Positions 17,940 to 26,644 are shown, counted from the first letter of the stretch. The stretch: 33,443 bases of DNA from Burkholderiales bacterium (GCA_019510465.1 JAEKKH010000160.1:1-33443), one strand, 5' to 3'. Numbers and translations are program-made. The notes: a model not told the origin generated them from the sequence alone.

Positions 17940-19076
17940 TCAGAACGGCTTGGACAGCGTGACGAACGCCGTGAAGCCCTTCGGACGCGTCTGCGCGCCG
18001 AATTCCTTCATGATGCGGCCTTCCAGCAGGTAGTCGCCGGCGCCGTGGATGTAGGCGATCTCCGGGCCGAGGCCGAACACGCGGCCCTTCTGGTCCACCG
18101 TCGCATCCTGGCGGGCCTCGACTGCCGCGGCATTGGCGGCGCCGAACGTGGCGGCGTAGTCGGCGGCCGTGGCCAGGCGGGTGTTGTCCTTCTGCAGCTG
18201 GTCGACGGCATAGCCGGACACGCCCACGCGGGTCGAGTCGCTGATCGACTTCATCACCGCCAGATCGAGGTTGATGTAGCCGCCACTCTTGTACTTCGTC
18301 TCGACGTTGCGCGTGTTGTACGAGTAGGCCAGGCGCGTGCCGACGTCCCAGCCGTCGCCGATGTAGCTGAACTGAACGGCGGGTCGGAACGTCCAGAACT
18401 TGCCGGCGCTCGGATTGGCCGCGCGGTTCTTGTCGTAGTCGCCGGTGGGCATCACGGTGGTCAGGACGAACAGCGTCTGGGTGGCTTCGGTGCTCCAGCG
18501 CAGGATCGGCGAGAACTCCAGATCGCCGGGGCCGAAGTCGGCGTTGGTGTTGGCGCTGGCCACCGCCTGCACCTGGCCCATGACCAGCGGATTCACGCCG
18601 GCGGCGATCGCCGCGTTGTTGCCGGCGGGCAGCGGCGAGGTCGCGATGGTGGATGCGGCCGTGATCGTGGCGTTGCTCTTCTTGTTGACCAGCGGCAGCA
18701 GCACGGTGCCGCCGAGCGTGGCGCCCAGGAAGGTCGTCGAGCCCATGTAGCTCAGGCGCGGCAGCAGGCCGTAGACGTTGATCTGCTCGTTGGTGTCGAC
18801 CGTGGTCGTCGTGAAGGCGCCGGGGATCGCCGGCACCGCCGGATTGAGCGCGTGGATGGTGCTGAACGGCAGGGAGACGGCCGTCGTGCCGCGGACATTG
18901 CCGCTATAGGCGTAGGAGTGAGCCTGGAACACCCACCCGCCCTCGAACGGCGCCGACATGTCGGCGCCGCCGTAGCCCGGGGCGTAGCGCAGGTCGTAGG
19001 CCTCGGTGGCGGCGGCGCTGCCGCAGGCGACCAGGGCGGCGACGGCCAGGGCGGTGTTCTTGTTCAGGAATGCCAT
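17940..19076 (-). CDS. Outer-membrane beta-barrel channel-like protein (phenol-degradation 'meta-pathway' transporter family)
   Basis: The 378-residue protein starts at ATG 19074-19076 behind GGAGAC. A signal peptide ends near residue 23 (ACGSAAA). The mature chain has alternating hydrophobic strands with aromatic caps and ends in the outer-membrane signature LSKPF, a terminal Phe. LPRLSYMGSTTFLGATLGGT, MPTGDYDKNR, FWTFRPAVQFSYIGDGWDVG and VGVSGYAVDQLQKDNT are typical of the MetA-pathway/SphA-like family of putative hydrophobic-substrate channels. The frame is open upstream to 19244, but that part lacks a signal peptide. No catabolic genes adjoin it, so the substrate is unknown. Confidence 0.87.
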   Translation of the reverse strand: MAFLNKNTALAVAALVACGSAAATEAYDLRYAPGYGGADMSAPFEGGWVFQAHSYAYSGNVRGTTAVSLPFSTIHALNPAVPAIPGAFTTTTVDTNEQINVYGLLPRLSYMGSTTFLGATLGGTVLLPLVNKKSNATITAASTIATSPLPAGNNAAIAAGVNPLVMGQVQAVASANTNADFGPGDLEFSPILRWSTEATQTLFVLTTVMPTGDYDKNRAANPSAGKFWTFRPAVQFSYIGDGWDVGTRLAYSYNTRNVETKYKSGGYINLDLAVMKSISDSTRVGVSGYAVDQLQKDNTRLATAADYAATFGAANAAAVEARQDATVDQKGRVFGLGPEIAYIHGAGDYLLEGRIMKEFGAQTRPKGFTAFVTLSKPF

Positions 19077-19290
19077 GTGAGTTTGTCTCCGGTACTCGTG
19101 TTTTCCGATGGGATGGGCGCAGTCTAGTCGCGCTATGTCCCCGCCGGCCCGCCATTTGCGCGAACAAGTGCACGTATCAGGTGCAATACGGGCAAAAATG
19201 TTGCGTGTTGTTGACGGATGCACCAAAGCGGGGTGCGCCGGCATGGCGCCGCGATCGTGTCGCGGCGGGAAATGCGAGTCCAGGAACGAC

Positions 19291-19315
19291 TCGAGCCGGC
19301 GGGATGCCGGCTCGA
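19291..19315. terminator. Perfect 10-bp stem-loop
   Basis: TCGAGCCGGC (19291-19300) and GCCGGCTCGA (19306-19315) pair fully around GGGAT. There is no T tract. It may end minus-strand transcription from the small gene at 19398-19721, or be a repeat element. Confidence 0.5.
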
Positions 19316-19375
19316 ATGTGGGGGAGTTGGATGCGGGCTGTCTGTCGCGTCAGCGACGCGCCGCCCGGTTGTTGC

Positions 19376-19394
19376 GTTCGCGCGTCACGCGAAC
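19376..19394. terminator. Perfect 7-bp stem-loop next to a stop codon
   Basis: GTTCGCG (19376-19382) and CGCGAAC (19388-19394) pair around CGTCA, only three bases beyond the stop of the small minus-strand gene at 19398. It is a terminator candidate without a T tract. Confidence 0.45.
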
Positions 19395-19397
19395 GTG

Positions 19398-19721
19398 TCA
19401 ATGTGCACGGGCGCGCAGGCTGGCGATCAGGTCCGCGGCCGCCAGCTCGGAGGCCACGGCCGCGTCCAGCGGCGACTGCGACAGTCCCGAGCGGTCATAG
19501 TGCATGTTCTCGTAGAGCGTGGCACTGGCCGGACAGGCGCGCAGCACCGCACGCAGGGCGTCGTCGGGCAGGTCGTCGTCGCCGAGCAGGCTCTTCACGG
19601 TGCCCACCAGGTTGAGGTACTGCTGCGCGCCGACGATCGTCGGATTCGCGTCTACGCGCTCCAGCAGCTGGGCCATGGCGATCAGGTTCTCGATGCGGTT
19701 CTTCAGTGCGGCGGCGGCCAT
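19398..19721 (-). CDS. Small conserved hypothetical protein downstream of glnS
   Basis: The 107-residue protein starts at ATG 19719-19721, with AAGGAG six bases upstream; an in-frame ATG at 19739 would lie before that site and is less likely. It appears helical and soluble: LKNRIENLIAMAQLLERVDA, QQYLNLVGTVKSLLGDDDLP and PASATLYENMHYDRSGLSQS. No domain is recognised. It lies 83 bp downstream of glnS on the same strand and may be co-transcribed. Confidence 0.75.
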   Translation of the reverse strand: MAAAALKNRIENLIAMAQLLERVDANPTIVGAQQYLNLVGTVKSLLGDDDLPDDALRAVLRACPASATLYENMHYDRSGLSQSPLDAAVASELAAADLIASLRARAH

Positions 19722-19804
19722 CACGACTCCTTCAATCATTGCTCGCGGGCTCGTCGCCCTCGAACCTGACTTGGGGCCAGGCCGCGCCGAATCAAGGGCC
19801 AGGG

Positions 19805-21610
19805 TCACTTGCCCCAGCTGTCCTTGAGCGTCGTGATGCGGTTGAACACCGGCTCGTCGAGCTGGTGCGCGACGCGGTCGGTGACGAAATAGCCGTGGCG
19901 CTCGAACTGCACCCGGGTTTCGGCCGCCAGCCGGCCGGCGGACGGTTCGACGTAGCCCTGCGTGACACGCCAGCTCGACGGGTTCAGCTCGGCCGCGAGC
20001 GGGGCGTCCGTCGCGCCGGGTTGCGGCACGGCGAACAGGCGGTCGTAGAGGTTCAGCGTGACGGGTACGCCGTCGTGCGCGGAAACCCACGTGATGGTGC
20101 CCTTGACCTTGACGGCGTCGGCGCCGGGGGTGCCGCTCTTCGTGTCCGGCACGACCGTGGCCAGCACGGCGGTGACCTGGCCGTCGGCATCCTTCTCGCA
20201 ACCGGTGCATTCGACGATGACGCCGTACTTCAGGCGCACCTTGTTGCCCGGGAACAGGCGCTGGTAGCCCTTGACGGGCAGCTCGAGGAAATCGTCGCGT
20301 TCGATCCACACCGCGGGGCCGAGGACGAAGGCGCGCTGGCCCATCTCCGGGTGGTGCGGGTGCGCGGGCGCGCCGCAGGGCTCGCGGTGGGCGTCGCTGC
20401 CGAACACGTCGGCCCAGTTGGTGAGCTTCAGGGGGATCGGGTCGAGCACGGCCATCGCGCGGGCCGCCTTGTCCTCGAGGTCGTCGCGCAGCGCGATGTC
20501 GAGCCAGGCGTAGTCGATCCAGGTGTTGTTCTTCGTGGCGCCGGTGCGTTCGGCCATCAACTGCAGCGCGCCGGCGGTGTAGCCGCGGCGGCGCATGCCG
20601 ACCAGCGTGGGCATGCGCGGATCGTCCCAGCCCGTGACGTGCCCGTCTTCCAGCAGCTGGCGCAGCTTGCGCTTGCTGGTGACGACGTAGGTGAGGTTCA
20701 GGCGCGCGAACTCGTACTGCCGGGGCAGCGGGTGCGCGAGCAGCCCGAGCTCGACCAGGCGCTCCAGCAGCCAGTCGTAGAACGGGCGCTGGTCCTCGAA
20801 CTCGAGCGTGCAGATGCTGTGCGTGATGCGCTCGAGGGCGTCCTCGATGGGATGCGCGAACGTGTACATCGGGTAGATGCACCACCGGTCGCCCGTGTTG
20901 TGGTGGTGCGCGCGGCGGATGCGGTACAGCGCCGGGTCGCGCAGGTTGATGTTGGGGCTGGCCATGTCGATCTTCGCCCGCAGGATCATCGCGCCGTCGG
21001 CATGCCGGCCGTCACGCATCTCGCGCAGGCGGGCGAGGTTCTCGGCCGGGGCGCGGTGGCGGAACGGGCTGTCGGTGCCGGGCGTGTTGAAGTCCCCGCG
21101 ATGGGCGCGGATCTGCTCGGCGGACTGCTCGTCGACATAGGCCAGGCCGGCCTCCACCAGCGCCTCGGCGGCGCGGTACATGAAGTCGAAGTAGTCGCTG
21201 GCGTAGAACAGGTGGTCGCCCGAGGGCGTGACCCAGTCGAAGCCCAGCCAGCGCACGTTCTCCTTGATGCCGTCGACGTACTCCTGGTCCTCCTTCTCGG
21301 GATTGGTGTCGTCGAAGCGCAGGTGGCAGACGCCGCCGTAGTCGCGCGCCAGGCCGAAGTTCAGGCAGATGCTCTTGGCATGGCCCACGTGCAGGTAGCC
21401 GTTGGGCTCCGGCGGGAAGCGCAGCCGCACGCGCGCCGTGTCCGGCGTGCCCGCGGCATGGAAGGCCGCATCCCCGGCCCCGCCGCCCCACTGTCGATGT
21501 GCGTACGTGCCCGCCTCGAGGTCGCGTTCGATGACGTTGCGCAGGAAATTCGCGGGCTTGACGGCCTCGTCGGCCGGCGCGGCGGGAGTGGGATTCTTGG
21601 GCGTGTTCAT
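19805..21610 (-). CDS. glnS: Glutaminyl-tRNA synthetase
   Basis: The 601-residue class I synthetase charges tRNA-Gln with glutamine. The ATP-binding HIGH motif is seen as HVGH within FPPEPNGYLHVGHAKS (residues 74-77). Then come CHLRFDDTNPEKEDQEYVDG, IYPMYTFAHPIEDALERITH and SICTLEFEDQRPFYDW, which are diagnostic of GlnRS. The KMSKS-type loop is VVTSKRKL. The C-terminal anticodon-binding beta barrels occupy residues from about 390. The N-terminal ~25 residues are a variable leader. It starts at ATG 21608-21610. It is longer than the E. coli enzyme (554 residues), as is common in betaproteobacteria. Confidence 0.97.
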   Translation of the reverse strand: MNTPKNPTPAAPADEAVKPANFLRNVIERDLEAGTYAHRQWGGGAGDAAFHAAGTPDTARVRLRFPPEPNGYLHVGHAKSICLNFGLARDYGGVCHLRFDDTNPEKEDQEYVDGIKENVRWLGFDWVTPSGDHLFYASDYFDFMYRAAEALVEAGLAYVDEQSAEQIRAHRGDFNTPGTDSPFRHRAPAENLARLREMRDGRHADGAMILRAKIDMASPNINLRDPALYRIRRAHHHNTGDRWCIYPMYTFAHPIEDALERITHSICTLEFEDQRPFYDWLLERLVELGLLAHPLPRQYEFARLNLTYVVTSKRKLRQLLEDGHVTGWDDPRMPTLVGMRRRGYTAGALQLMAERTGATKNNTWIDYAWLDIALRDDLEDKAARAMAVLDPIPLKLTNWADVFGSDAHREPCGAPAHPHHPEMGQRAFVLGPAVWIERDDFLELPVKGYQRLFPGNKVRLKYGVIVECTGCEKDADGQVTAVLATVVPDTKSGTPGADAVKVKGTITWVSAHDGVPVTLNLYDRLFAVPQPGATDAPLAAELNPSSWRVTQGYVEPSAGRLAAETRVQFERHGYFVTDRVAHQLDEPVFNRITTLKDSWGK

Positions 21611-21760
21611 GTCGCGACGATTCTAGTGGCGCGGGGCTGTCGACGGTTACAGATGGCGCCGCCGCGCACCCTCTCAAGGGGGATAGCTGAGCGGGCGACC
21701 GTTTTCCATACTCGCGCCTCGACAAGCCGGAACGTACGGCAAGCCACGCAGGAGCAGACC

Positions 21761-22207
21761 ATGCAGCAAGCGATGACCATGACGATGAGTGCGACGGCCC
21801 GCTGGATCGACACCGGCGCCCAGGTGCTGATCGGCGCCACGGCGATCGTCGCGGCCTGCATCGCGCTGACCGGTGCCGGCCTGGGCCGCCACGGCGACGC
21901 GCCGCAGGGCCGCTTCCGCATGGCGATGGAGGCCTACGAGGCGCAGCAGTGGCCGCAGGCCTATGCGCAGCTGTCGACCGCGGCCGACGCGGGTGACCCC
22001 GCCGCCGCGCGCGTGGCCACGATGATGGCGCGCCAGGGCCCGCTGCTGTTCGGGCAGCATTTCGACGTCAGCCCCGAGCGCCTGCAGCGCTGGGACCAGG
22101 CGATGCGCGGCAAGCTGCCCGCCGCCGCGGCCGGCGTCACGTCGCGCGGAACAGATGCGCGTACAGACGGCTCGCGACCAGCCGTTCAGGTCGCTGGCGC
22201 AAGGTGA
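21761..22207 (+). CDS. Small membrane-anchored protein with one TPR/Sel1-like unit
   Basis: The 148-residue protein starts at ATG 21761 behind GGAG (21751-21754). It has a transmembrane helix (VLIGATAIVAACIALTGAGL, about residues 24-43), then a helical pair RFRMAMEAYEAQQWPQAYAQ and LSTAADAGDPAAARVATMM that looks like one Sel1/TPR repeat. The last ~24 residues lie inside the convergent response-regulator gene (22137-22207) and look like read-through of antisense sequence, so the original C-terminus may have been lost. The function is unknown. Confidence 0.65.
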   Translation: MQQAMTMTMSATARWIDTGAQVLIGATAIVAACIALTGAGLGRHGDAPQGRFRMAMEAYEAQQWPQAYAQLSTAADAGDPAAARVATMMARQGPLLFGQHFDVSPERLQRWDQAMRGKLPAAAAGVTSRGTDARTDGSRPAVQVAGAR

Positions 22208-22946
22208 GGAACACCTTGCCCGAGTCGTCGCGGGTGGCCGTGGCGATCGCGTCGGCGCGCACCACGGTGCCGCGGTGGATCTGCCAGAACGTCTCGGGTC
22301 GAAGCCGCGGCAGGAGCTCGCGCAGCGACATCCGGATCAGCGCCTCGCGCTCGGCGGTGACGACGCGCACATACTTGTCGGCGGCCTCGAAGTAGACGAC
22401 CTCGTCGACGGGGATCATGTGCAGCGTCGAGCCGATGCTCGCCTGCAGCAGGGTCAGCGCCGCGGGCGCCGCCCCTGCCCCCGCCGGCGCGCCCAGCAGC
22501 GTGCGCAGCCGGCCCAGCAGGGCGGCGTCGTCGGGCGCCGCCGCGCCGTTGGCCGCGGCGCGCAGCGCGAGCGTGTCGCGCAGGCGGGCGCAGCACGACG
22601 CCAGCCGCGCGGGCTGCACGGGCTTCTGCAGGTAGTCGACCGCGGCGCGCTCGAAGGCCTGCAGCGCGTACTGGTCGTAGGCGGTGACGAAGACGATCAG
22701 CGGCAGCGCGCCGGCGTCGCCGGGCCATTCCTCGACGATCGCCTCGGCGGCCTCGAGGCCGGTGCGCCCGGGCATGCGGATGTCCAGGAACACGACGTCC
22801 GGGCGGCCCGACAGCGTGCGTTCGACGGCGTCGTCGCCGTCGACGGCGGACTCCAGCAGTTGCAGTTCGGGCCAGGCGCGCGCGAGCTCGGCGCGCAGGG
22901 CCTGCGCGAGCAGGAGCTCGTCTTCGGCGATCAGGGCAGTGGTCAT
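22137..22946 (-). CDS. LytTR-family response regulator
   Basis: The 269-residue protein has an N-terminal receiver domain with the acidic pair in IAEDELLLAQALRAEL and the phosphoacceptor Asp55 in VVFLDIRMPGRTG. The switch residues are in FVTAYDQYALQAFERAAVDY, with the conserved lysine in LQKPVQP. A linker leads to a LytTR DNA-binding domain from about residue 165 (MIPVDEVVYFEAADKYVRVV, LRPETFWQIHRGTVV, TLRQRPERLVASRLY). The family binds DNA mainly through beta strands. The gene lies 12 bp after its cognate kinase gene. Targets are unknown. Confidence 0.94.
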   Translation of the reverse strand: MTTALIAEDELLLAQALRAELARAWPELQLLESAVDGDDAVERTLSGRPDVVFLDIRMPGRTGLEAAEAIVEEWPGDAGALPLIVFVTAYDQYALQAFERAAVDYLQKPVQPARLASCCARLRDTLALRAAANGAAAPDDAALLGRLRTLLGAPAGAGAAPAALTLLQASIGSTLHMIPVDEVVYFEAADKYVRVVTAEREALIRMSLRELLPRLRPETFWQIHRGTVVRADAIATATRDDSGKVFLTLRQRPERLVASRLYAHLFRAT

Positions 22947-22958
22947 GCGATGTCGGTC

Positions 22959-24053
22959 TCAGGAATGCGGCGGCGCGGCGACGGGCAGGCGGATCTCGGC
23001 GAGCGTGCCGCCGCCGGCGCGCGGCGCGAGCGTGAAGCGGGCGGCGTCGCCGTGCAGCGTGTGCAGGCGTTCGCGGATCTGCACCAGGCCGAAGCCGGAC
23101 GACGGCGGCGCCGGCTCGCGCGCGTTGGCCTGCGCGGCCGCGTCCAGCCCGCGGCCGCTGTCGGCCACGCGCAGCACCAGGGTGGCGCCGTCCAGGCTCG
23201 CCTGCACGTGCAGCTCGCCCGGGCCGCGCTGTGGCTCCAGCCCGTGCTTGATCGCGTTCTCCACCAGCGGCTGCAGCAGCAGCGGGGGCACCGGCAGCGT
23301 GGCCAGTTCGGGCGGGAGCGACGCGCTCGTGCGCAGGCGATCGCCCATGCGCACGCGCATCAGCGCGAGGTAGTCGTCCAGCCGCGCGAATTCCTCGGAC
23401 AGCGGGTGCTCGGACTGCCGGCTCGCGGCCAGCGTGGCACGCAGGAACGCGATCAGGTGGTCGAGCATCTCCTGCGCGCGCGGCGGGTCGGCGGCGATCA
23501 GCGCGCGGAGGTTGGCCAGCGTGTTGAACAGCATGTGCGGCTCGAGCTGCGACTGCAGCAGGTCCAGCCTGGCCAGCGTGGCCTCGTGCGCGGCCGCGGC
23601 CACCTGCGCGCGCTGGCGGCGTGCCTGCCCGCGGGTCCAGAAGGCGCCGGCCACGATGGTGCAGAAGACGACGGTCGGACCGAAATCGCGCGCCAGCTGT
23701 TGCGGCTGGTGCAGGTACCTGGGCCAGCTCGAATAGCCGAGCACGGTGTCGGCAAGCGTGACGCCGATCACGTAGCCCAGCGCGCAGGCCACCGCCACCA
23801 GGGCCGGGCCGCGCCAGCCGGGGGGCCAGCTGCGCACGCCGCTGGGGCGCACTCGGCGGCCGATCTCGATGATCGCCCAGATCGACAGGCCGATGCACTG
23901 CGCGTACAGCACGACGTGCCCGAACCGGTTGCCGGACATCGAGGCGACGAGCCCGGCGATGGCGACGTTGACGAGCGCCACCTGCACTCCGCGCAACAGC
24001 AGGTCGGCCAGGCCGCGCGGCGGTTCGAGGGCGGGGTCGGTCGGAGGCGGCAC
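22959..24053 (-). CDS. LytS/YehU-type sensor histidine kinase
   Basis: The 364-residue protein has four hydrophobic segments in residues about 20-140 and a short coiled linker. The His_kinase domain follows, with the phosphoacceptor His173 in SQLEPHMLFNTLANLRALIA, and then the HATPase domain with VENAIKHGLEPQ (N box) and VADSGRGLDAA (G1 box). The late SGFGLVQIRERL completes the ATP lid. The architecture has no periplasmic sensor loop of note. The start is GTG at 24051-24053 with no clear ribosome binding site, so the exact N-terminus is uncertain. It pairs with the adjacent LytTR regulator. Confidence 0.93.
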   Translation of the reverse strand: MPPPTDPALEPPRGLADLLLRGVQVALVNVAIAGLVASMSGNRFGHVVLYAQCIGLSIWAIIEIGRRVRPSGVRSWPPGWRGPALVAVACALGYVIGVTLADTVLGYSSWPRYLHQPQQLARDFGPTVVFCTIVAGAFWTRGQARRQRAQVAAAAHEATLARLDLLQSQLEPHMLFNTLANLRALIAADPPRAQEMLDHLIAFLRATLAASRQSEHPLSEEFARLDDYLALMRVRMGDRLRTSASLPPELATLPVPPLLLQPLVENAIKHGLEPQRGPGELHVQASLDGATLVLRVADSGRGLDAAAQANAREPAPPSSGFGLVQIRERLHTLHGDAARFTLAPRAGGGTLAEIRLPVAAPPHS

Positions 24054-24092
24054 GGCGGGCAGGGACGCGGAGGGAAGGCGGGGATTGTCGCC

Positions 24093-24611
24093 TCAGGCGG
24101 CCAGCGCGGCGGCCGGGCCGGCGCGGGTCGACCAGATCTTGCGCGCGCGGGCCAGCAGCAGGCCGGCGGTCAACCCGTAGGCGATGGCGACCCCGGCGGC
24201 GGCCAGCGGATCGTTGGCCAGCGCCGGCTGGATCGCGAGCGCCACGTTGCTGGCGTAGCGCACCAGGAAGATGGCCACCAGGATGAACAGCGGCGCGATG
24301 CTGCCTCCGATCGTGAAGCGGCCGTCGGCGTTGGCCACCACGCGGCGCGGCAGGTCCAGCCACCGGTTCGCGGCGAAGCCGATGGCGCTGCCGATGGCCC
24401 AGCAGGCGCCGGTGAGCAGTTCGCCGGCGCCGCCGAAGCCGCGCAGCGCGCCGGCCAGCGAGGCGGCGCCGGCCAGCAGCGGCACGAGCCAGAGGCGGCC
24501 GGCCGACAGCGTCTGCGTGCGCGTCTGGCGCAGCCCGATCCCCACGAGCAGGGCCAGCGCGGCCCAGACGACGAGGGGGGTGTTTCCGAGGATGGCGATC
24601 AGGGTGTTCAT
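24093..24611 (-). CDS. Small integral membrane protein of unknown function
   Basis: The 172-residue protein starts at ATG 24609-24611 (an ATG two codons upstream is also possible). It has five or so hydrophobic helices: LIAILGNTPLVVWAALALLV, RLWLVPLLAGAASLAGALRG, LLTGACWAIGSAIGFAAN, GSIAPLFILVAIFLVRYASN and AGVAIAYGLTAGLLLARARK. The opening NTPLVVWAALALLVGIGLRQ resembles a family of uncharacterised four-to-five-helix membrane proteins (possibly DUF6622, from memory). It lies 39 bp upstream of the kinase gene on the same strand and may form a three-gene operon with the two-component pair. Confidence 0.78.
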   Translation of the reverse strand: MNTLIAILGNTPLVVWAALALLVGIGLRQTRTQTLSAGRLWLVPLLAGAASLAGALRGFGGAGELLTGACWAIGSAIGFAANRWLDLPRRVVANADGRFTIGGSIAPLFILVAIFLVRYASNVALAIQPALANDPLAAAGVAIAYGLTAGLLLARARKIWSTRAGPAAALAA

Positions 24612-25068
24612 GGCGATGTCCCGGGTGATGGGATGCGGGTTGGGATGCGTCGCATCGTCGCGGCGCTGCGCGCGGCGGGCCAGCGGCGAGCGACGAGGCA
24701 ACGGCCGGCGGCGCGAAACGACGCCGGCGCGGCGCCGGATGCGGCGCCCCGCACGGCCGCGGCGCGCCGCCGTCGCGCAGCGGGCCTGGGGACAACCCTT
24801 GGAGCGCCCGTCGGGCCCCGTCGATCCGGCGTGAAATGCGCCTCGCCACCCCGTGAAACCGAGTGTTCGCACAAGACTTCCCCCCAGGAAGCGACCCGTC
24901 CCGCAGGCTAAAATGAGCTGTTGGAAGGGGAGGCCGCGACGCGTGCCCGCCGGGGCTGTCCGGCTGGCGCTGGAGCGGACCTGGAGGTCACGCGGCACCG
25001 CCGCGGACAACATGATTAAAAGCGGCGCCGCCACACACGCGGCGAACGTCGGCGTCAGGGCTAGCCAA
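24612..25068. other. 457-bp divergent intergenic region before the polyene-type operon
   Basis: No gene is supported. Very GC-rich palindromic text (about 24720-24790) gives way to a less GC-rich stretch near 24845-25030. It holds a small hairpin (CTTCC/GGAAG, 24877-24890 area), a -10-like TAAAAT at 24909-24914 and ATGATTAAAA near 25012. The main promoter of the downstream biosynthetic run must lie here. Confidence 0.6.
24909..24914 (+). promoter_or_regulatory. -10-like hexamer, candidate promoter of the biosynthetic operon
   Basis: TAAAAT matches the -10 consensus at five of six positions in the otherwise GC-rich leader, about 155 bp before the first gene. No convincing -35 hexamer is found 16-18 bp upstream, so an activator may be needed or this may not be the promoter. 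Confidence 0.3.
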
Positions 25069-25833
25069 TTGAGTTTTTCTTTCGTCATCGAGTCCTGGGC
25101 GGCGTGCGCGCCCGGCGTGGACACGCCGCAGCGCTGGGCGCAGTGGGCGTGCGCGCCCTGGCTGCCCGATGGCGAGCCGCAGGTTCCGCTGGCCGCGGTC
25201 GCACCCATGCTGCGCCGCCGCTTCGCGCCGCTGGGGCGCCTGGCCGCGCAGGCGGCCCTCGACCTGGCGGGCTCGGCCGCGGTCGAGCCCGGTGCCGACC
25301 TCGACGACCAGCCCACCGTCTATGCGTCGCGCTACGGCGAGACGGTGCGCTGCCTCGAGTTGCTCGCCCACCTGGCGCGCGGCGAGGCGCTGTCGCCCAC
25401 GGCCTTCGGCCTGTCGGTGCACAACGCGATCGGCGCCATGATCGCGCTGACCCGCGGCGACCGCCGCAACTCGTCGGCCATCGCCGCCGGCCGCACGACG
25501 GTGGCGGCGGGCGTGGCCGAGGCGCTGGCCCTGCTGGAGGACGGCGCAGCCAGCGTCAACCTGATCGCCTACGACTCGCCGCTGCCCGCAGGCTACGCGC
25601 CGTTCGAGGACGAGCCGTCCGCCCACTTCGCGTTCGCGTGGCGGCTGCGCCGGCCGCGCGCCGGCGAACGCGCGCTGCATCTCGAATGGGCCCATGCCGA
25701 CGGCGACGCCGGGGAGGGCGCGCATCCGCAGTTGCCATCCGGACTGCGCGCGCTCTGGTTCGGCTTGTCCGGCGCGCGCACGCTGGTCCAATCCGATGGC
25801 GGCCGCCGCTGCACCTGGAGCCGCGATGCCTGA
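25069..25833 (+). CDS. Beta-ketoacyl synthase-like chain-length factor (first gene of aryl-polyene-type cluster)
   Basis: The protein has 254 residues from TTG 25069, which is preceded by AGGG (25057-25060). The opening SFSFVIESWAACAPGVDTPQ with WAQWACAPW, then RRRFAPLGRLAAQAALDLAG and VYASRYGETVRCLELL, matches the short ketosynthase N-terminal-like proteins found in aryl polyene clusters. SPTAFGLSVHNAIGAMIALT corresponds to the region around the ketosynthase dimer interface. The protein is about half the size of a catalytic ketosynthase and lacks the Cys-His-His triad layout, so a chain-length or partner role is inferred. It overlaps the next gene by 8 nt. Confidence 0.85.
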   Translation: MSFSFVIESWAACAPGVDTPQRWAQWACAPWLPDGEPQVPLAAVAPMLRRRFAPLGRLAAQAALDLAGSAAVEPGADLDDQPTVYASRYGETVRCLELLAHLARGEALSPTAFGLSVHNAIGAMIALTRGDRRNSSAIAAGRTTVAAGVAEALALLEDGAASVNLIAYDSPLPAGYAPFEDEPSAHFAFAWRLRRPRAGERALHLEWAHADGDAGEGAHPQLPSGLRALWFGLSGARTLVQSDGGRRCTWSRDA

Positions 25834-26644
25834 GGCGACGATGACGGCCGCGCCGGCGCCTGCCCGCAGCTCGCTCGCCAACCGCTGGTGGCGCGTGGCG
25901 GGCACCGGCTTCGCATTCGCGCTGTTCGGGCTGGGCGGCCTGCTGCTCGGCGCGGTCGTGTTCCCGCTGCTGCTGGTGGCGGTGCGGCAGCCCCGGCGCC
26001 GTTCCGCGATCGCGCGCGGCGTCATCCATCACCTGTTCCGCGTCTTCGTGGCCCTGATGTGCGGCCTGGGGCTGTGCCGCCTCGAGGTGCGCGGCCGCGA
26101 GCGCCTGCAGCGGCGCGGGCTGCTGATCCTCGCCAGCCATCCTTCGCTGATCGACGTGGTGTTCCTGATGTCGCTGGTGCGCGATGCCGACTGCATCGTC
26201 AAGGCGGCGCTGGCGCGCAATCCGTTCATGCGCGGACCGGTGCTGGCCGCCGGCTACGTGTTCAACGATTCCGGTCCGGGCCTGATCGACGACTGCGTCG
26301 CGTCGGTACGCGCCGGCAACAACCTGATCGTCTTCCCCGAGGGCACGCGCACGCCCGCCGACCTGGCGCTGGGCCGCCTGCAGCGTGGCGCGGCCAACCT
26401 CGCGGTGCGCGGCGCGCTGCCCATCACGCCCGTGCGCATCCGCTGCGAACCGCGCATGCTCGGCAAGGGCGTCAAGTGGTGGCGCGTGCCGCCGACCGCA
26501 GGCAACTTCGTGATCGACATCGGCGAGGACATGCCGATCGCCGACCACCTGGCCGCGGAGGGCGCCCAGGCGCTCGCCGCGCGCCGGCTCAACGACGAAC
26601 TGGCGCGCCGCCTCGGCGCGGAGACTCCCCATGCAGCAGCTTGA
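25826..26644 (+). CDS. Membrane lysophospholipid-type acyltransferase (PlsC family)
   Basis: The 272-residue protein starts at ATG 25826, with GGAG at 25817-25820. An N-terminal hydrophobic segment (GFAFALFGLGGLLLGAVVFP, then LLLVAV) anchors it in the inner membrane. The PlsC motifs are HPSLID (H(X4)D catalytic pair in ILASHPSLIDVVFLMSLV), the substrate-binding loop VFPEGTRTPADLALGRLQRG and the later LPITPVRIRC. It should transfer an acyl or aryl-polyene chain to a glycerol-type lipid. Overlaps are 8 nt with the preceding gene and 14 nt with the ACP gene that follows, suggesting translational coupling. Confidence 0.9.
   Translation: MPEATMTAAPAPARSSLANRWWRVAGTGFAFALFGLGGLLLGAVVFPLLLVAVRQPRRRSAIARGVIHHLFRVFVALMCGLGLCRLEVRGRERLQRRGLLILASHPSLIDVVFLMSLVRDADCIVKAALARNPFMRGPVLAAGYVFNDSGPGLIDDCVASVRAGNNLIVFPEGTRTPADLALGRLQRGAANLAVRGALPITPVRIRCEPRMLGKGVKWWRVPPTAGNFVIDIGEDMPIADHLAAEGAQALAARRLNDELARRLGAETPHAAA

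Larger units (their letters stand above)
19077..19397. other. 321-bp intergenic region with several palindromes
   Basis: No gene is supported here. The part nearest the outer-membrane protein gene (19077-19200) should hold its promoter; it includes GTGCA repeated at 19168-19172 and 19181-19185, and the AT-rich stretch GGGCAAAAATGTTGCG. The far part holds two hairpins, described separately. Confidence 0.6.
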
